This document shows, piece after piece, positions 49,041-56,580 of a stretch of DNA of 56,599 bases (within the stretch, counting starts at the first letter, position 1; each line of letters starts with the position of its first letter). A program made the position numbers and the translations under genes. Origin of the DNA: a virus; the IMG/VR virus record IMGVR_UViG_3300033233_000046, positions 1 to 56,599 of that record, one strand, 5' to 3'. Under the pieces are notes generated by a model that did no database searches, was not told the DNA's origin, and saw only the letters and a program-made list of their open reading frames with translations.

Positions 49041-49958
49041 ATGAGTAATGGAGAGATGGTAGTCAGAGGGGAAGATGTCCCTGCGATAGCAGACGATTTT
49101 CTTATTCAGGTAGCAGATCAGGCTGAGAAGAGAATTGATGCGGTTATCAAGATCAAACGGGTTGCCCTGAAGGTGACGAATGCGCGGGACTGGACAGATC
49201 AGAACGGGAATCCTTATTTACAAGTTTCCGGGAGTGAGAAGATAGCGAATCTGTTCAACATCTCATGGCGCATAGAAGAACCGCGTTATGAGGAAGAACC
49301 AGATGGACACTTTACGTACTCGTTCAAGGGTGAATTTAGTCTCGGAGGCCGCAGGATTGAATGTGAAGGAACACGGTCAAGCAAGGACACCTTCTTCAAT
49401 AAGTATGAATGGAAAGGGGACGAAGGTAAAAAAGTGAAGGTTACCTTGCCGCCCTCTGCCATTGACAAGGGGGACGTGAAGAAGGCTGCACTAACAAACC
49501 TCTTTGGGAATGGTATTACCCGTATCCTCGGTATCCGCAATCTCACATGGGAAGACATCAAGGAATTCGCGGGGATTACGAAGGATCAGGTTGTATCAGT
49601 TAAATATAAAAAGGATGGGGAGAAGCCTCCTATTACTACCCCCCAGGCAAAGAGCGCACCAGCGATCAATGACCTTGGCGATCCCGCGCCCGATGCAGAC
49701 GGTAATTTCTCTGTAGATTCCGTTGTCCATAGCGTAGAGCAGAAGAAAGGGGAAAAGGATAATAAACCGTGGACAAAATACTTCGTCAGCGCAGGCGGTG
49801 AGAAGTTCAGCACCTTCGATAAAAAAATAGCGGAGGTGGCAAAAGCATCCAGTGACATGAGCATTGTTGCCACTATCATATACAAAAAAACTCAATACGG
49901 CAACGAGATTGTGTCGCTCACAGTACCGGAAGAGCGGTTGCCGGGAGTAGATGGGTAA
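49041..49958 (+). CDS. Putative recombination/ssDNA-binding protein with OB-like end
   Basis: 305 residues from the ATG at 49041 (AGGGAAAA before; the frame is open upstream from 48960). The N-terminal domain (about 20-190) has ALKVTNARDWTDQNGNPYLQVSGSEKIANLF and KAALTNLFGNGITRILGIRNLTWEDI, a pattern common in phage recombination modules near PD-(D/E)XK nucleases. The C-terminal ~85 residues (VHSVEQKKGEKDNKPWTKYFVSAGGEKFSTFDKK.., IVATIIYKKTQYGNEIVSLT) look like an OB fold. Likely binds single-stranded DNA. Exact family not determined by eye. Confidence 0.6.
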   Translation: MSNGEMVVRGEDVPAIADDFLIQVADQAEKRIDAVIKIKRVALKVTNARDWTDQNGNPYLQVSGSEKIANLFNISWRIEEPRYEEEPDGHFTYSFKGEFSLGGRRIECEGTRSSKDTFFNKYEWKGDEGKKVKVTLPPSAIDKGDVKKAALTNLFGNGITRILGIRNLTWEDIKEFAGITKDQVVSVKYKKDGEKPPITTPQAKSAPAINDLGDPAPDADGNFSVDSVVHSVEQKKGEKDNKPWTKYFVSAGGEKFSTFDKKIAEVAKASSDMSIVATIIYKKTQYGNEIVSLTVPEERLPGVDG

Positions 49959-49998
49959 TATGGACGTAATAACCGTCGTCATGCGGAGATGAAACAGA

Positions 49999-50610
49999 AT
50001 GGATAGCCTAGTATTTGAAGCTAAAACACATATTTATACTCTTCAGCCTTCCGGGCAAGTGATACCGAGTGTCACGCAAATTATCGAGGCACGATACTTT
50101 TGTGATCCATGGTATGCAGAAAAAGGTAAGGCGATTCACCGAATGGTAGAGCTATACCTGAACGATGACCTTCTCGAAGACTCTATCAGCCCTCAAGAAG
50201 GCGGTTTTGACCTGAGGCCGTACCTTGAGGCATTCAAGCTGTTTCAGGCAGAGGCTCCGCATGTGCGAGGGGTCATAGATGTGAAATCGGGGCAGATGGA
50301 GAAATGGCATTTTTTGCAAGTTTGCGCTTACCGGGAACTATGGCTTAACGGCGTCGATGAGCATGGGAAGCCACTGAGGGAAACGAGAAAGGGGACAGAG
50401 GTAAGGGGCTATTCCCCATTATGGCGGTATAGCGGAACGGTTGATATTATTGACATCCCTGAGAGGGAGGACTATCCAGAAGCTCACGTCCTTTATCTCA
50501 AAGACAACGGCAAATATAAAATCGAACCTGTCCGGGATGTGAGGATTCATACGCAAAAGTTCCTCACGCTTGTCTCGGCAGCGGTTATACGGTTGGATTA
50601 TGGAATCTGA
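49999..50610 (+). CDS. PD-(D/E)XK nuclease-like protein with unusual motif order
   Basis: 203 residues. PSVTQIIE and KGKAIHRMVELYL match the front of RecB/Cas4-like phage exonucleases. VIDVKSGQMEKWHFLQVCAY (D-x-K plus Q-x-x-x-Y) is the catalytic core, but the strand with the first Asp (WRYSGTVDII), which normally comes before it, lies about 45 residues after. The two segments each begin with a VRG. The order is thus swapped, by genuine permutation, tandem duplication-deletion or assembly. Function, if active, is processing DNA ends with the OB protein before it. Confidence 0.6.
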   Translation: MDSLVFEAKTHIYTLQPSGQVIPSVTQIIEARYFCDPWYAEKGKAIHRMVELYLNDDLLEDSISPQEGGFDLRPYLEAFKLFQAEAPHVRGVIDVKSGQMEKWHFLQVCAYRELWLNGVDEHGKPLRETRKGTEVRGYSPLWRYSGTVDIIDIPEREDYPEAHVLYLKDNGKYKIEPVRDVRIHTQKFLTLVSAAVIRLDYGI

Positions 50611-50654
50611 AGAAAGATTGAGAAGGAAAACCATTATTTCCAAAGGAGGCATAA

Positions 50655-51338
50655 ATGGAATCTGAAGTCATTGAATCACCCGAACTAGAACGGGCGATAG
50701 TCACAACGAACATAGATGCTCTAGCCATCAAGGTTACTGACCCAGTGAGTTATGAACAAGCGGCTATGGTATGGCGGGGGTTCAAGGACCTTGAGAAACA
50801 GATAAGAGAGAAGTTCGCAGGGCCTAAGAAAAAAGCTTTTGATGCCCATAAAGCACTAACAAAATGGGAAGCGGAAGAATTATCAAAACTGAATCCTGGC
50901 CTTGAATGGCTGAACCGGGGAATGACGGCATGGCGCAAGGTTGAGGAAGAGAAGCGGAGAGAAGAGGAAGCCCGGTTGAGGGCAGAAGCTATGAAGCGTG
51001 AGGAAGAGGAACGTTTACAGGCAGCGATTGAAGCAGAGGCCGCAGGAGAGAAGGAAGAGGCGGCAGCGATCCTTGAGACGCCCGTTTTCGTGCCTTCTCC
51101 GGTTGTCCCCTCGTCAGCCCCCAAAGTTGCAGGGGTAGCTATGGCGGTTACGTGGAAATGCCGCGTAATTGACTTTATGACGCTCGTTAAGGCGGTTGCA
51201 GCTGGTCAAGCACCCCAGATGTGTCTTATGCCCGATCAGCAGTTCCTAGACCATCAGGCGAGGGCAGGAAAGGGCACTATCACCTATCCCGGCGTGGAGA
51301 TTATCAAAGAGGAGGGAATGCGGGGGGTGAGGAAATAA
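50655..51338 (+). CDS. Coiled-coil recombination-module protein
   Basis: 227 residues: N-terminal helical region with a conserved-looking AKKAFDAHKALTKW-type segment, a long charged coiled coil (about 95-135, KVEEEKRREEEARLRAEAMKREEEERL), a Pro-rich linker and a C-terminal beta/helix domain (WKCRVIDFMTLVKAVAAGQAP..LDHQARAGKGTITYPGVEI). This layout resembles phage DUF1351-like proteins next to exonuclease genes. AAAGGAGG precedes the ATG. Not confirmed by motif. Confidence 0.6.
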   Translation: MESEVIESPELERAIVTTNIDALAIKVTDPVSYEQAAMVWRGFKDLEKQIREKFAGPKKKAFDAHKALTKWEAEELSKLNPGLEWLNRGMTAWRKVEEEKRREEEARLRAEAMKREEEERLQAAIEAEAAGEKEEAAAILETPVFVPSPVVPSSAPKVAGVAMAVTWKCRVIDFMTLVKAVAAGQAPQMCLMPDQQFLDHQARAGKGTITYPGVEIIKEEGMRGVRK

Positions 51339-51511
51339 TGGAAATCAGATGTTTAAAATGCGGATGGGAAGGAGATAGCAGAGAACTTATATGTAACAGG
51401 GAGGACAGTAAAAGTAATAAGCCGACAAATGAAATTAAGTTCAATATTTGTCCTCAATGCGACACGGTTGATAATTTTGAGGATGCAGATTATGAAGAGG
51501 AGGAAGAATGA
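51338..51511 (+). CDS. Small zinc-ribbon protein
   Basis: 57 residues from the ATG at 51338 (TAATG overlap). CLKCGW and CPQCD form a two-knuckle ribbon, then a strongly acidic end. Likely a nucleic-acid- or protein-binding zinc ribbon. Confidence 0.6.
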   Translation: MEIRCLKCGWEGDSRELICNREDSKSNKPTNEIKFNICPQCDTVDNFEDADYEEEEE

Positions 51512-51699
51512 CATGCACTCTCATCATACCGGATAAGCCCCTTAATCCTTCCAGTGCGGGGACTGAGGATAAGGAAATACCGGCAGAGGTAAAGAGAATC
51601 GCAGTTCATAGGAATTTCGCTAATTGCAGGGGGTGTGAACATAATGAGGGGTGCAGTGGCCGCTCTGAGAAACCCATTGACATCCCCGGAGAAGTCTGA
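51508..51699 (+). CDS. Small Cys-containing protein
   Basis: 63 residues (ATGA overlap). NCRGCEHNEGC near the end may bind zinc. Function unknown. Confidence 0.45.
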   Translation: MTCTLIIPDKPLNPSSAGTEDKEIPAEVKRIAVHRNFANCRGCEHNEGCSGRSEKPIDIPGEV

Positions 51700-51750
51700 A
51701 ATACTATGAGCGTGAGCGTTAGAATGAGTGATATAATCCTCTTAACCAAT

Positions 51751-51817
51751 GACCGGATAACTGCGTCTGTAGGGGGGTGTCACTCCCCCGCTCACAACTA
51801 TGGGCCGTTGTCCGGTC
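51751..51817 (+). promoter_or_regulatory. Structured intergenic element
   Basis: GACCGGATAAC (51751-51761) pairs with GTTGTCCGGTC (51807-51817), 11 bp with one G-T pair. Inside, GGGGGG (51772-51777) and TCCCCC (51784-51789) form a second hairpin. T-rich sequence follows. It lies 20 bases before the next TTG start, so it may be a terminator/attenuator or a translational control element. Confidence 0.5.
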
Positions 51818-51838
51818 TTTCGTTTCTAGGAGAATCAT

Positions 51839-52168
51839 TTGCTTATCTGTCCGAAGTGCTTTAAAAAACAGTCTGAGACAGAAGCATTAGTGAACAAGAA
51901 CCCGCTTCCGAGTGGTGGTTATCATCTTATTGCGCGATGTTGCCAATGCAATGCCTTTTTAAAAAACCTACCCCACTCAGAAGGATCAAATAAACTCTAT
52001 TTTGGTAAACACAAGGGAAAATTCATTTCAGAAGTAGCCAAAACGGATTATGGCTATTTAGAATGGCTATTATCTCAAGACATCAAAGAATCATTAAAAC
52101 AAAAAATACATGAGGGGTTAAAAAAAGAAAATGCCAGACTTCTTGAAGTCGGCCTTGATATATCTTAA
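51839..52168 (+). CDS. Zinc-finger plus DUF3820-like protein
   Basis: 109 residues from a TTG with AGGAG 8 bases before. CPKCF and CCQC form a zinc site (about 4-39), then LYFGKHKGKFISEVAKTDYGYLEWLLSQD is the DUF3820-like module that also occurs at the end of exonuclease X-like proteins. Probably DNA-binding, in replication/recombination. Overlaps the primase gene by 38 bases. Confidence 0.7.
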   Translation: MLICPKCFKKQSETEALVNKNPLPSGGYHLIARCCQCNAFLKNLPHSEGSNKLYFGKHKGKFISEVAKTDYGYLEWLLSQDIKESLKQKIHEGLKKENARLLEVGLDIS

Positions 52169-53747
52169 CCAGCTACATTATTCCGTGTTCCCTGTCGGAC
52201 TGGATAAAAAAGCGCTTATTAAATGGGAACCATATCAAAAAAAACTTCCCACTGAAGCTGAAGTCCGAGAATGGTGGTCAAAATGGCCTACTGCCAATAT
52301 TGCAATTGCTACTGGATTAATTTCTAATGTCTGCGTAATAGACCTTGATGAAGTTGAACTGGCAAAAGAAGCACTCGGAACACTCATCCCCGATAGTATC
52401 ATATTCCCAATAGCTAAAACACCCTCCGGCGGAGAGCATTGGTACTTCGCCTGTACTGATGGGAATTTAAGAAACAATGCACGGATAGTTCCAGGTGCTG
52501 ACCTCCGGGCAAATGGCGGTTATGTGGTAGCTCCTCCGAGTGTTAATGGCAACGGCAATGCTTGGAAATGGCATGGTGATCTGAAACCAACAAAAGTTGT
52601 ATTGCCTTTTTTACCTATTGCATATAAAGAGTATTTAAGTATTAATGCATTATATAAGGGGGGTGTAGACAAACCAGTGTCTACAACTGTCTACAGTATG
52701 TTTCAAAAGGGTAGACGGGATGAGGACCTTTTCCACGTGGCTAATTGTTTGGTCAAAGGTAAGATGCCAAAGGTAGAGATTACTCAAGTGCTTGAAAAAA
52801 TAGCATTATCATGTAACCCACCTTTTGATTTGAAAGACATTCCGGTAAAAATTGAGAGTGCTTTAAAACGTTCTCATGCCCGAACTTCTAATCTTTCGGA
52901 CGAGGTCGAGGCGTGGATTTTGTCTACAACTGGCAACTTTTTGTCTACAGAAGTCTACAAGGTTCTACAACTGTCTACAAGAGATGAGCACAAGAATGTG
53001 TCAATAATACTGAAAAGGCTTATGGATAAGGGAGTTATCGAAAAATGGGGGGATAAGAACGGGTCATGGCGGGTTATTGATAACGAGGCTCAGACAATTG
53101 ATTGGTATAATTCACAGGTAAAGGCTTTTGACATCAAATGGCCTATGGGTATTGAGGATTTTGTTTTGACAATGCCTAAGAATATTATTGTTGTAGCTGG
53201 CAGTCCGAATGCCGGGAAAACAGCTTTCCTGCTTAATGTGATTGCAATGAACATGGGTGGTAAACTACCTATTCATTACTTTTCCTCTGAGATGGGATCT
53301 ATGGAACTTAAAGGTCGCTTGCAAAAATTCGACTTGCCACTAGAAAAATGGCGTTTTACCGCAAAGGAACGATCATCTAACTTTGATGATGTAATTCAAC
53401 CCGACGATATAAATATCATTGATTTTTTAGAATTATCTGATAAGTTCTACATTGTAGGCGGTATTTTAAAATCCATATTCGATAAACTCAGGAACGGGAT
53501 AGCTATCATTGCGTTGCAGAAAAACCCAGGGGCTAGTATGGCGAGGGGGGGAGTGGGGACCTTAGAAAAACCACGGCTTTATATCACAATAGATTCAGGA
53601 CTGCTCAAAATCGAAAAAGGCAAGAACTGGAAAAATCCTGAAAGAAATCCTAATGGTTTACAGATCAGATTTAAGCTTGTCCAGGGGGCTAAGTTTATGC
53701 CACAAGATGACTGGCAATATGATCCGAAAAAGGAGGTATTGCGATGA
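52131..53747 (+). CDS. Bifunctional primase-polymerase with RecA-like ATPase domain
   Basis: 538 residues. The N-terminal prim-pol domain (about 1-165) has VCVIDLDE (DLD 71-73), GGEHWYF (100-106) and GADLRANGGYVVAPPS (122-137), the catalytic motifs of archaeo-eukaryotic primase-like phage enzymes. A winged-helix-like linker (about 250-320) precedes a RecA-like domain with Walker A GSPNAGKT (357-364) and INIIDFLE for Walker B. It is the main replication enzyme of the phage, laying primers and perhaps unwinding DNA. No family-A/B DNA polymerase gene is present, so host polymerase is presumably used. Confidence 0.88.
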   Translation: MPDFLKSALIYLNQLHYSVFPVGLDKKALIKWEPYQKKLPTEAEVREWWSKWPTANIAIATGLISNVCVIDLDEVELAKEALGTLIPDSIIFPIAKTPSGGEHWYFACTDGNLRNNARIVPGADLRANGGYVVAPPSVNGNGNAWKWHGDLKPTKVVLPFLPIAYKEYLSINALYKGGVDKPVSTTVYSMFQKGRRDEDLFHVANCLVKGKMPKVEITQVLEKIALSCNPPFDLKDIPVKIESALKRSHARTSNLSDEVEAWILSTTGNFLSTEVYKVLQLSTRDEHKNVSIILKRLMDKGVIEKWGDKNGSWRVIDNEAQTIDWYNSQVKAFDIKWPMGIEDFVLTMPKNIIVVAGSPNAGKTAFLLNVIAMNMGGKLPIHYFSSEMGSMELKGRLQKFDLPLEKWRFTAKERSSNFDDVIQPDDINIIDFLELSDKFYIVGGILKSIFDKLRNGIAIIALQKNPGASMARGGVGTLEKPRLYITIDSGLLKIEKGKNWKNPERNPNGLQIRFKLVQGAKFMPQDDWQYDPKKEVLR

Positions 53748-53878
53748 GCACATTCAAACGGATTTGGATTGAGTACGAGGACGAGAAGGGAGATATTTAT
53801 CTGGTTCCGGCATCGAATGAAGAAGTAAAAACAATTCTTTATGAACTTACTGATATTCTGTCATTGCAAAAAAGGTAG
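53744..53878 (+). CDS. Small hypothetical protein
   Basis: 44 residues (ATGA overlap). Acidic alpha/beta peptide (FKRIWIEYEDEKGDIYLVPAS). AGGAGG precedes the ATG. Unknown. Confidence 0.45.
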   Translation: MSTFKRIWIEYEDEKGDIYLVPASNEEVKTILYELTDILSLQKR

Positions 53879-53882
53879 GGGC

Positions 53883-54113
53883 ATGAGCAAATATACTTTC
53901 TTGATTTTAGGTGATCCCATAGCACAGGGCAGACCTCGTTTTACACGGTCTGGACATACGTATAATCCTAAGCGGTCTAAGGACTGGAAGAACGAGATTA
54001 AACGCCAGATGTTAAGGAAAAAGCCAAAAGTGCTTTTAGGCTCCCTATTTATGGTGCTTCAATTCGCGCTGAGAAGGCCTAAGAGCGTTGGTAGGCAACG
54101 ACAACTGTGTTAG
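53883..54113 (+). pseudogene. Second RusA-like gene, truncated
   Basis: 76 residues from the ATG at 53883. YTFLILGDPIAQGRPRFTRSGHTYNPKRSKDWKNEIKRQM is the RusA start, closely related to the copy at 44939. After LRRPKS the sequence turns into foreign DNA (about 54085) that is the 3' end of an ISNCY-type transposase gene, so the catalytic DxxDN part is lost. The break may be a transposon-linked deletion or an assembly join. Confidence 0.85.
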
Positions 54114-54294
54114 GTTTGATGGCCTAATCCTTCAAATCCCCCCCGATCGGTATCGATATCACTACGTCAGGGTAAAGGTCCGGGTCCATCGGTATCCTGA
54201 TGGTCGTCTCTCGCTGTTTCATGGCCCCCGAAAACTGGCAACTTACGATACCAAAGAGAAGGAGATTTTGGCTCGTGCACAGATTGCCGCGTAA
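54088..54294 (+). pseudogene. ISNCY-type transposase, C-terminal fragment
   Basis: About 68 residues, read in a frame different from the RusA remnant. VGNDNCVRFDGLILQIPPDRYRYHYVRVKVRVHRYPDGRLSLFHG is the DNA-binding C-terminal end of the same transposase family whose N-terminal and middle part occupies 597-1/56580-56309. Here it is on the + strand, opposite to the other piece. About 15-20 residues between the two pieces are missing. The M at the beginning is incidental. Confidence 0.82.
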
Positions 54295-54302
54295 CGTTAA
54301 CA

Positions 54303-54330
54303 GGGGGAGCCTTGTTTCATGCGCTCCCCC
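54303..54330 (+). terminator. Hairpin after the transposase fragment
   Basis: GGGGGAGC (54303-54310) and GCTCCCCC (54323-54330) form a perfect 8-bp stem with a 12-base loop, 9 bases after the transposase stop. No T tract follows. It probably belongs to the IS end. Confidence 0.5.
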
Positions 54331-54545
54331 ACTACAGACCGGACAATTAATTTGCGCATTGCAATCTGCAAAATGACCACTGCAAAATAACATGATGTAA
54401 GTCAGTGAATTTATTTATAGTTTTTAATGTGGGGCATTCTGCCTTAGCAAAATCCAAATGTTTAGTAACGATATTTATAAATCGAGGTTTTGGAGGAATC
54501 GTTTAAAATCGAGGTGATAATATTTATTTTGGGGAACTGGCATAA
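54331..54545. other. Gene-free AT-rich stretch
   Basis: No ORF of note. It begins with the likely IS right end (ACCGGACAATTAATTTGCG, TGCAAAATGACCACTGCAAA) and becomes A/T-rich upstream of the sigma54 promoter. It could include activator sites (GAGGTTTTGGAGG and AAAATCGAGGTG resemble imperfect direct repeats), but none is recognised. Confidence 0.4.
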
Positions 54546-54562
54546 CTGGCACGGGGCTTGCT
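54546..54562 (+). promoter_or_regulatory. sigma54 (RpoN) promoter
   Basis: CTGGCACGGGGCTTGCT matches the -24/-12 consensus YTGGCACG-R-NNN-TTGC-W exactly. The expected start is around 54574. The first gene begins at 54627 behind AAGGAGG. It would require RpoN and an enhancer-binding activator from the host. Confidence 0.85.
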
Positions 54563-54626
54563 CTTATAGGGGTAGATCAAAAGAGCCTGCGGGTGCCTGT
54601 GAGAGGCCGGGGCAAGGAGGAGTAAA

Positions 54627-54884
54627 ATGAGAGACATCAGGATCAACAATTACGGTATGAGACTTACAACAGATCACCCCGCATCGTCGTACGGTATCCC
54701 TGTATTAGTGGATGAGCAGGGGCAGGCATACGGTCCCGCCGACAATATCTTAGGCGATATTGTTACCACCATATTTGGCCCCACAACAGGAGCCGACATT
54801 GTGACGGGAGCAATGCCAACCAGCAAGACGGAGGCCAACAGAGACATATGGGAGCCGATGGAGAGATACCTAGCAAGAGAGTAA
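54627..54884 (+). CDS. Hypothetical protein of the RpoN cassette
   Basis: 85 residues with AAGGAGG 9 bases before the ATG. MRLTTDHPASSYGIPVLVDEQGQAYGPADNILG, then an amphipathic helix. Resembles small unnamed phage/plasmid proteins. The stop is one base from the next ATG. G+C-richer codon use than the phage backbone. Confidence 0.6.
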   Translation: MRDIRINNYGMRLTTDHPASSYGIPVLVDEQGQAYGPADNILGDIVTTIFGPTTGADIVTGAMPTSKTEANRDIWEPMERYLARE

Positions 54885-54885
54885 G

Positions 54886-56061
54886 ATGAAATACGCAGGT
54901 AAAACAATCGTAGGACTCGCGCACATGAGGGGCGCGAACGGAAACATCAAGAAACAATCTACCGCATGGCAGTACCTCCTCGGCACAATCCTCCAGGACA
55001 AAAAACCACTTGAGCAGCGCGGCACCCGCATCCATCTCGAGTATGAGATGCGTTATCCGGATCGCTCCCGCTCTTATGCACACACCCAGCGCCAGCATAC
55101 AGCCCTTGCCAAGGCAAAATATATCCGTGAGCAGTGGCTTGAGCGCATCGAGCGTAATGGCGATGCCCTCTGCCACGCTCAGGGATACAAGCTCCGCACA
55201 GAGGTCCCAGGAGAACTCCTGCCCGGACACATTAAGTATCGCAATGAGATGATCGCCAGGATCGATAAATCCTTACGGCATACCTATTCTTTATCCACGA
55301 TCCCGCGCGAGCCGCAGGATTGGAACGACCCCAACTATTACCTCTGCATAGCAGGCCGCACGATCATCCTACACCGCTCCGATAGCGCCTCATGGGATAA
55401 TCCCAAGTCCAAATGGCCGTCGAGCACCTCAGTAACCCGCACGGCATATCTTATGCGCGAGGGATGGGACGACCTCAGCAAGCCAGGATTACTCCGCAAC
55501 GCCCGATACAGCGATAGCCTCCTTGGTATGTGGAATAACGGCGAGGGGCTCCCTGAGCGTAGGATCAATTATGAGGCACGGGGTAACTGGTTGCCTAAAG
55601 TTGTTATCGCTCTCCTACAGATCGCTCCCGAGCGGCATCGGGGCCTCTCCCACATCCAGCTTGATCCTCATTATCGGATATCCCTCTCCCGCAAAATCGC
55701 AGGAATAGAAATCTGGAGGCGCACACTTGCAGGTGAGACAATAGATTACTGTGCTGTAAGAGGCAAAGACACATATCACGCCTCCACCCCACGCGCAGCG
55801 GTGCATGGCTTATCTGCTAAACTTGCAACCCCCGGCAGCCGTCGGGAGATATTGGACATGGATTATACACTCTCACTCGGCTTTTGCCGCACGGGGGTTG
55901 AACAATTTTGTGAGGACTACAATCTCGATAGCACAGCCTCTTACACCCGAGCGGAGATACAGGCGATAGTAGCACGAGGCAACGGTAAGGCCGAAAAGTA
56001 TGAGCGGGAACTGGCAAAGGCAGGTATCACAATATACAACAGAAGGGAGGGCACAACATGA
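54886..56061 (+). CDS. Unknown 391-residue protein of the RpoN cassette
   Basis: 391 residues, no signal peptide or membrane span. N-terminal helical region (GNIKKQSTAWQYLLGTILQDKK; QHTALAKAKYIREQWLERI), a middle with YYLCIAGRTIILHRSDSASW and YLMREGWDDLSKPGLLRNARY, and a C-terminal segment LSLGFCRTGVEQFCEDYNLDSTASYTRAEI, a pattern of the LGxCxxGxxxFxxxxxLD...YT..E(I/L) type that I associate with phage proteins of unknown role. Codons favour C/G at third positions (CGC, CTC, ATC), unlike neighbours, so recent transfer is likely. No enzyme motif identified. Confidence 0.6.
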   Translation: MKYAGKTIVGLAHMRGANGNIKKQSTAWQYLLGTILQDKKPLEQRGTRIHLEYEMRYPDRSRSYAHTQRQHTALAKAKYIREQWLERIERNGDALCHAQGYKLRTEVPGELLPGHIKYRNEMIARIDKSLRHTYSLSTIPREPQDWNDPNYYLCIAGRTIILHRSDSASWDNPKSKWPSSTSVTRTAYLMREGWDDLSKPGLLRNARYSDSLLGMWNNGEGLPERRINYEARGNWLPKVVIALLQIAPERHRGLSHIQLDPHYRISLSRKIAGIEIWRRTLAGETIDYCAVRGKDTYHASTPRAAVHGLSAKLATPGSRREILDMDYTLSLGFCRTGVEQFCEDYNLDSTASYTRAEIQAIVARGNGKAEKYERELAKAGITIYNRREGTT

Positions 56062-56210
56062 AACTATCTCTTAAGAAAACCGAGGTCGTCATCCTGCGTG
56101 ATGGGACGATCCATGGAGTCGCCAGGGATGAGGACGCAGCCAATAAACTCATAGCCGTGCTCCGGGAGCTTTATCCTGAGAGCACGTGGGAGAAGGGAGA
56201 AGGGGAATGA
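56058..56210 (+). CDS. Small hypothetical protein of the cassette
   Basis: 50 residues (ATGA overlap, GGAGGG 8 bases before). LSLKKTEVVILRDGTIHGVARDEDAANKLIAVLRELYPE: strand-strand-helix. Unknown. Confidence 0.5.
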   Translation: MKLSLKKTEVVILRDGTIHGVARDEDAANKLIAVLRELYPESTWEKGEGE

Positions 56211-56350
56211 AAAGCATTGCTCTTACACAACTATTTGAGGACGGCATTACACAGGACATCGGACAAGTTACCGAGGGAGATAGAAAAGCTCTTAAAGAAC
56301 TAAAGAGATTAGGGGGGTGTACCCGCCCACGGCACAAACATGGTGGCTGA
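56207..56350 (+). CDS. Small ORF running into the IS remnant
   Basis: 47 residues (ATGA overlap). The first ~35 residues look native (MKSIALTQLFEDGITQDIG, KALKELKRLGG); the last part is read through the antisense of the transposase end (from about 56309), so the true C-terminus was probably lost. Confidence 0.45.
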   Translation: MKSIALTQLFEDGITQDIGQVTEGDRKALKELKRLGGCTRPRHKHGG

Positions 56351-56580
56351 CTCCTCTGGGGATATCTCAAACTCATCATTGTGGGCCGGCATATAGACGC
56401 TGCAGATGTATGCATTGGCCTCCTTCATATCAGTGATGCCAGCGGCGGCAAGTTCCTTGACAAGCCTCTCCTGATGGGTGCGGAAGGCCCGCTCAGAGCG
56501 TCCCCTGGCCTCGGGGGAATAGGCGGGAATCATCTCAATCCCTAACTGTCGCATGGCACACCCGAACTGTGTGAGATTCT
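56309..56580 (-). pseudogene. ISNCY-type transposase, later part (continues at the left end)
   Basis: In-frame continuation of the remnant at 1-597: IPAYSPEARGRSERAFRTHQERLVKELAAAG, ITDMKEANAYICSVYMPAHNDEFEISPEE, FVPWAGT. The Glu of SPEARGRSER is the third catalytic residue. It stops at TAA (56309-56311) soon after AGT, where the family would continue to the DNA-binding end now found at 54088. This copy lacks the extra TCGG that breaks the frame on the left. Confidence 0.85.
56388..56580. repeat. Terminal direct repeat, right copy
   Basis: 193 bases repeating 1-197 apart from the 4-base TCGG difference and one substitution. Marks the overlap used to close the molecule. Confidence 0.85.

Larger units (their letters stand above)
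54088..56387. mobile_element. Cassette bounded by inverted IS remnants
   Basis: The transposase C-terminal fragment (+) on the left and the main transposase remnant (-) on the right both point inward, with four genes and an RpoN promoter between them. This resembles the remains of a composite transposon, or of two IS insertions followed by recombination with phage DNA. No target duplication or terminal inverted repeats could be defined by eye. Confidence 0.5.

Noticed and set aside
55010-55252. + strand ORF in a second frame, and several - strand ORFs (54763-55230, 55338-55568)
   Set aside because: Shadows of the G+C-rich 391-residue gene, whose codon bias keeps other frames open.
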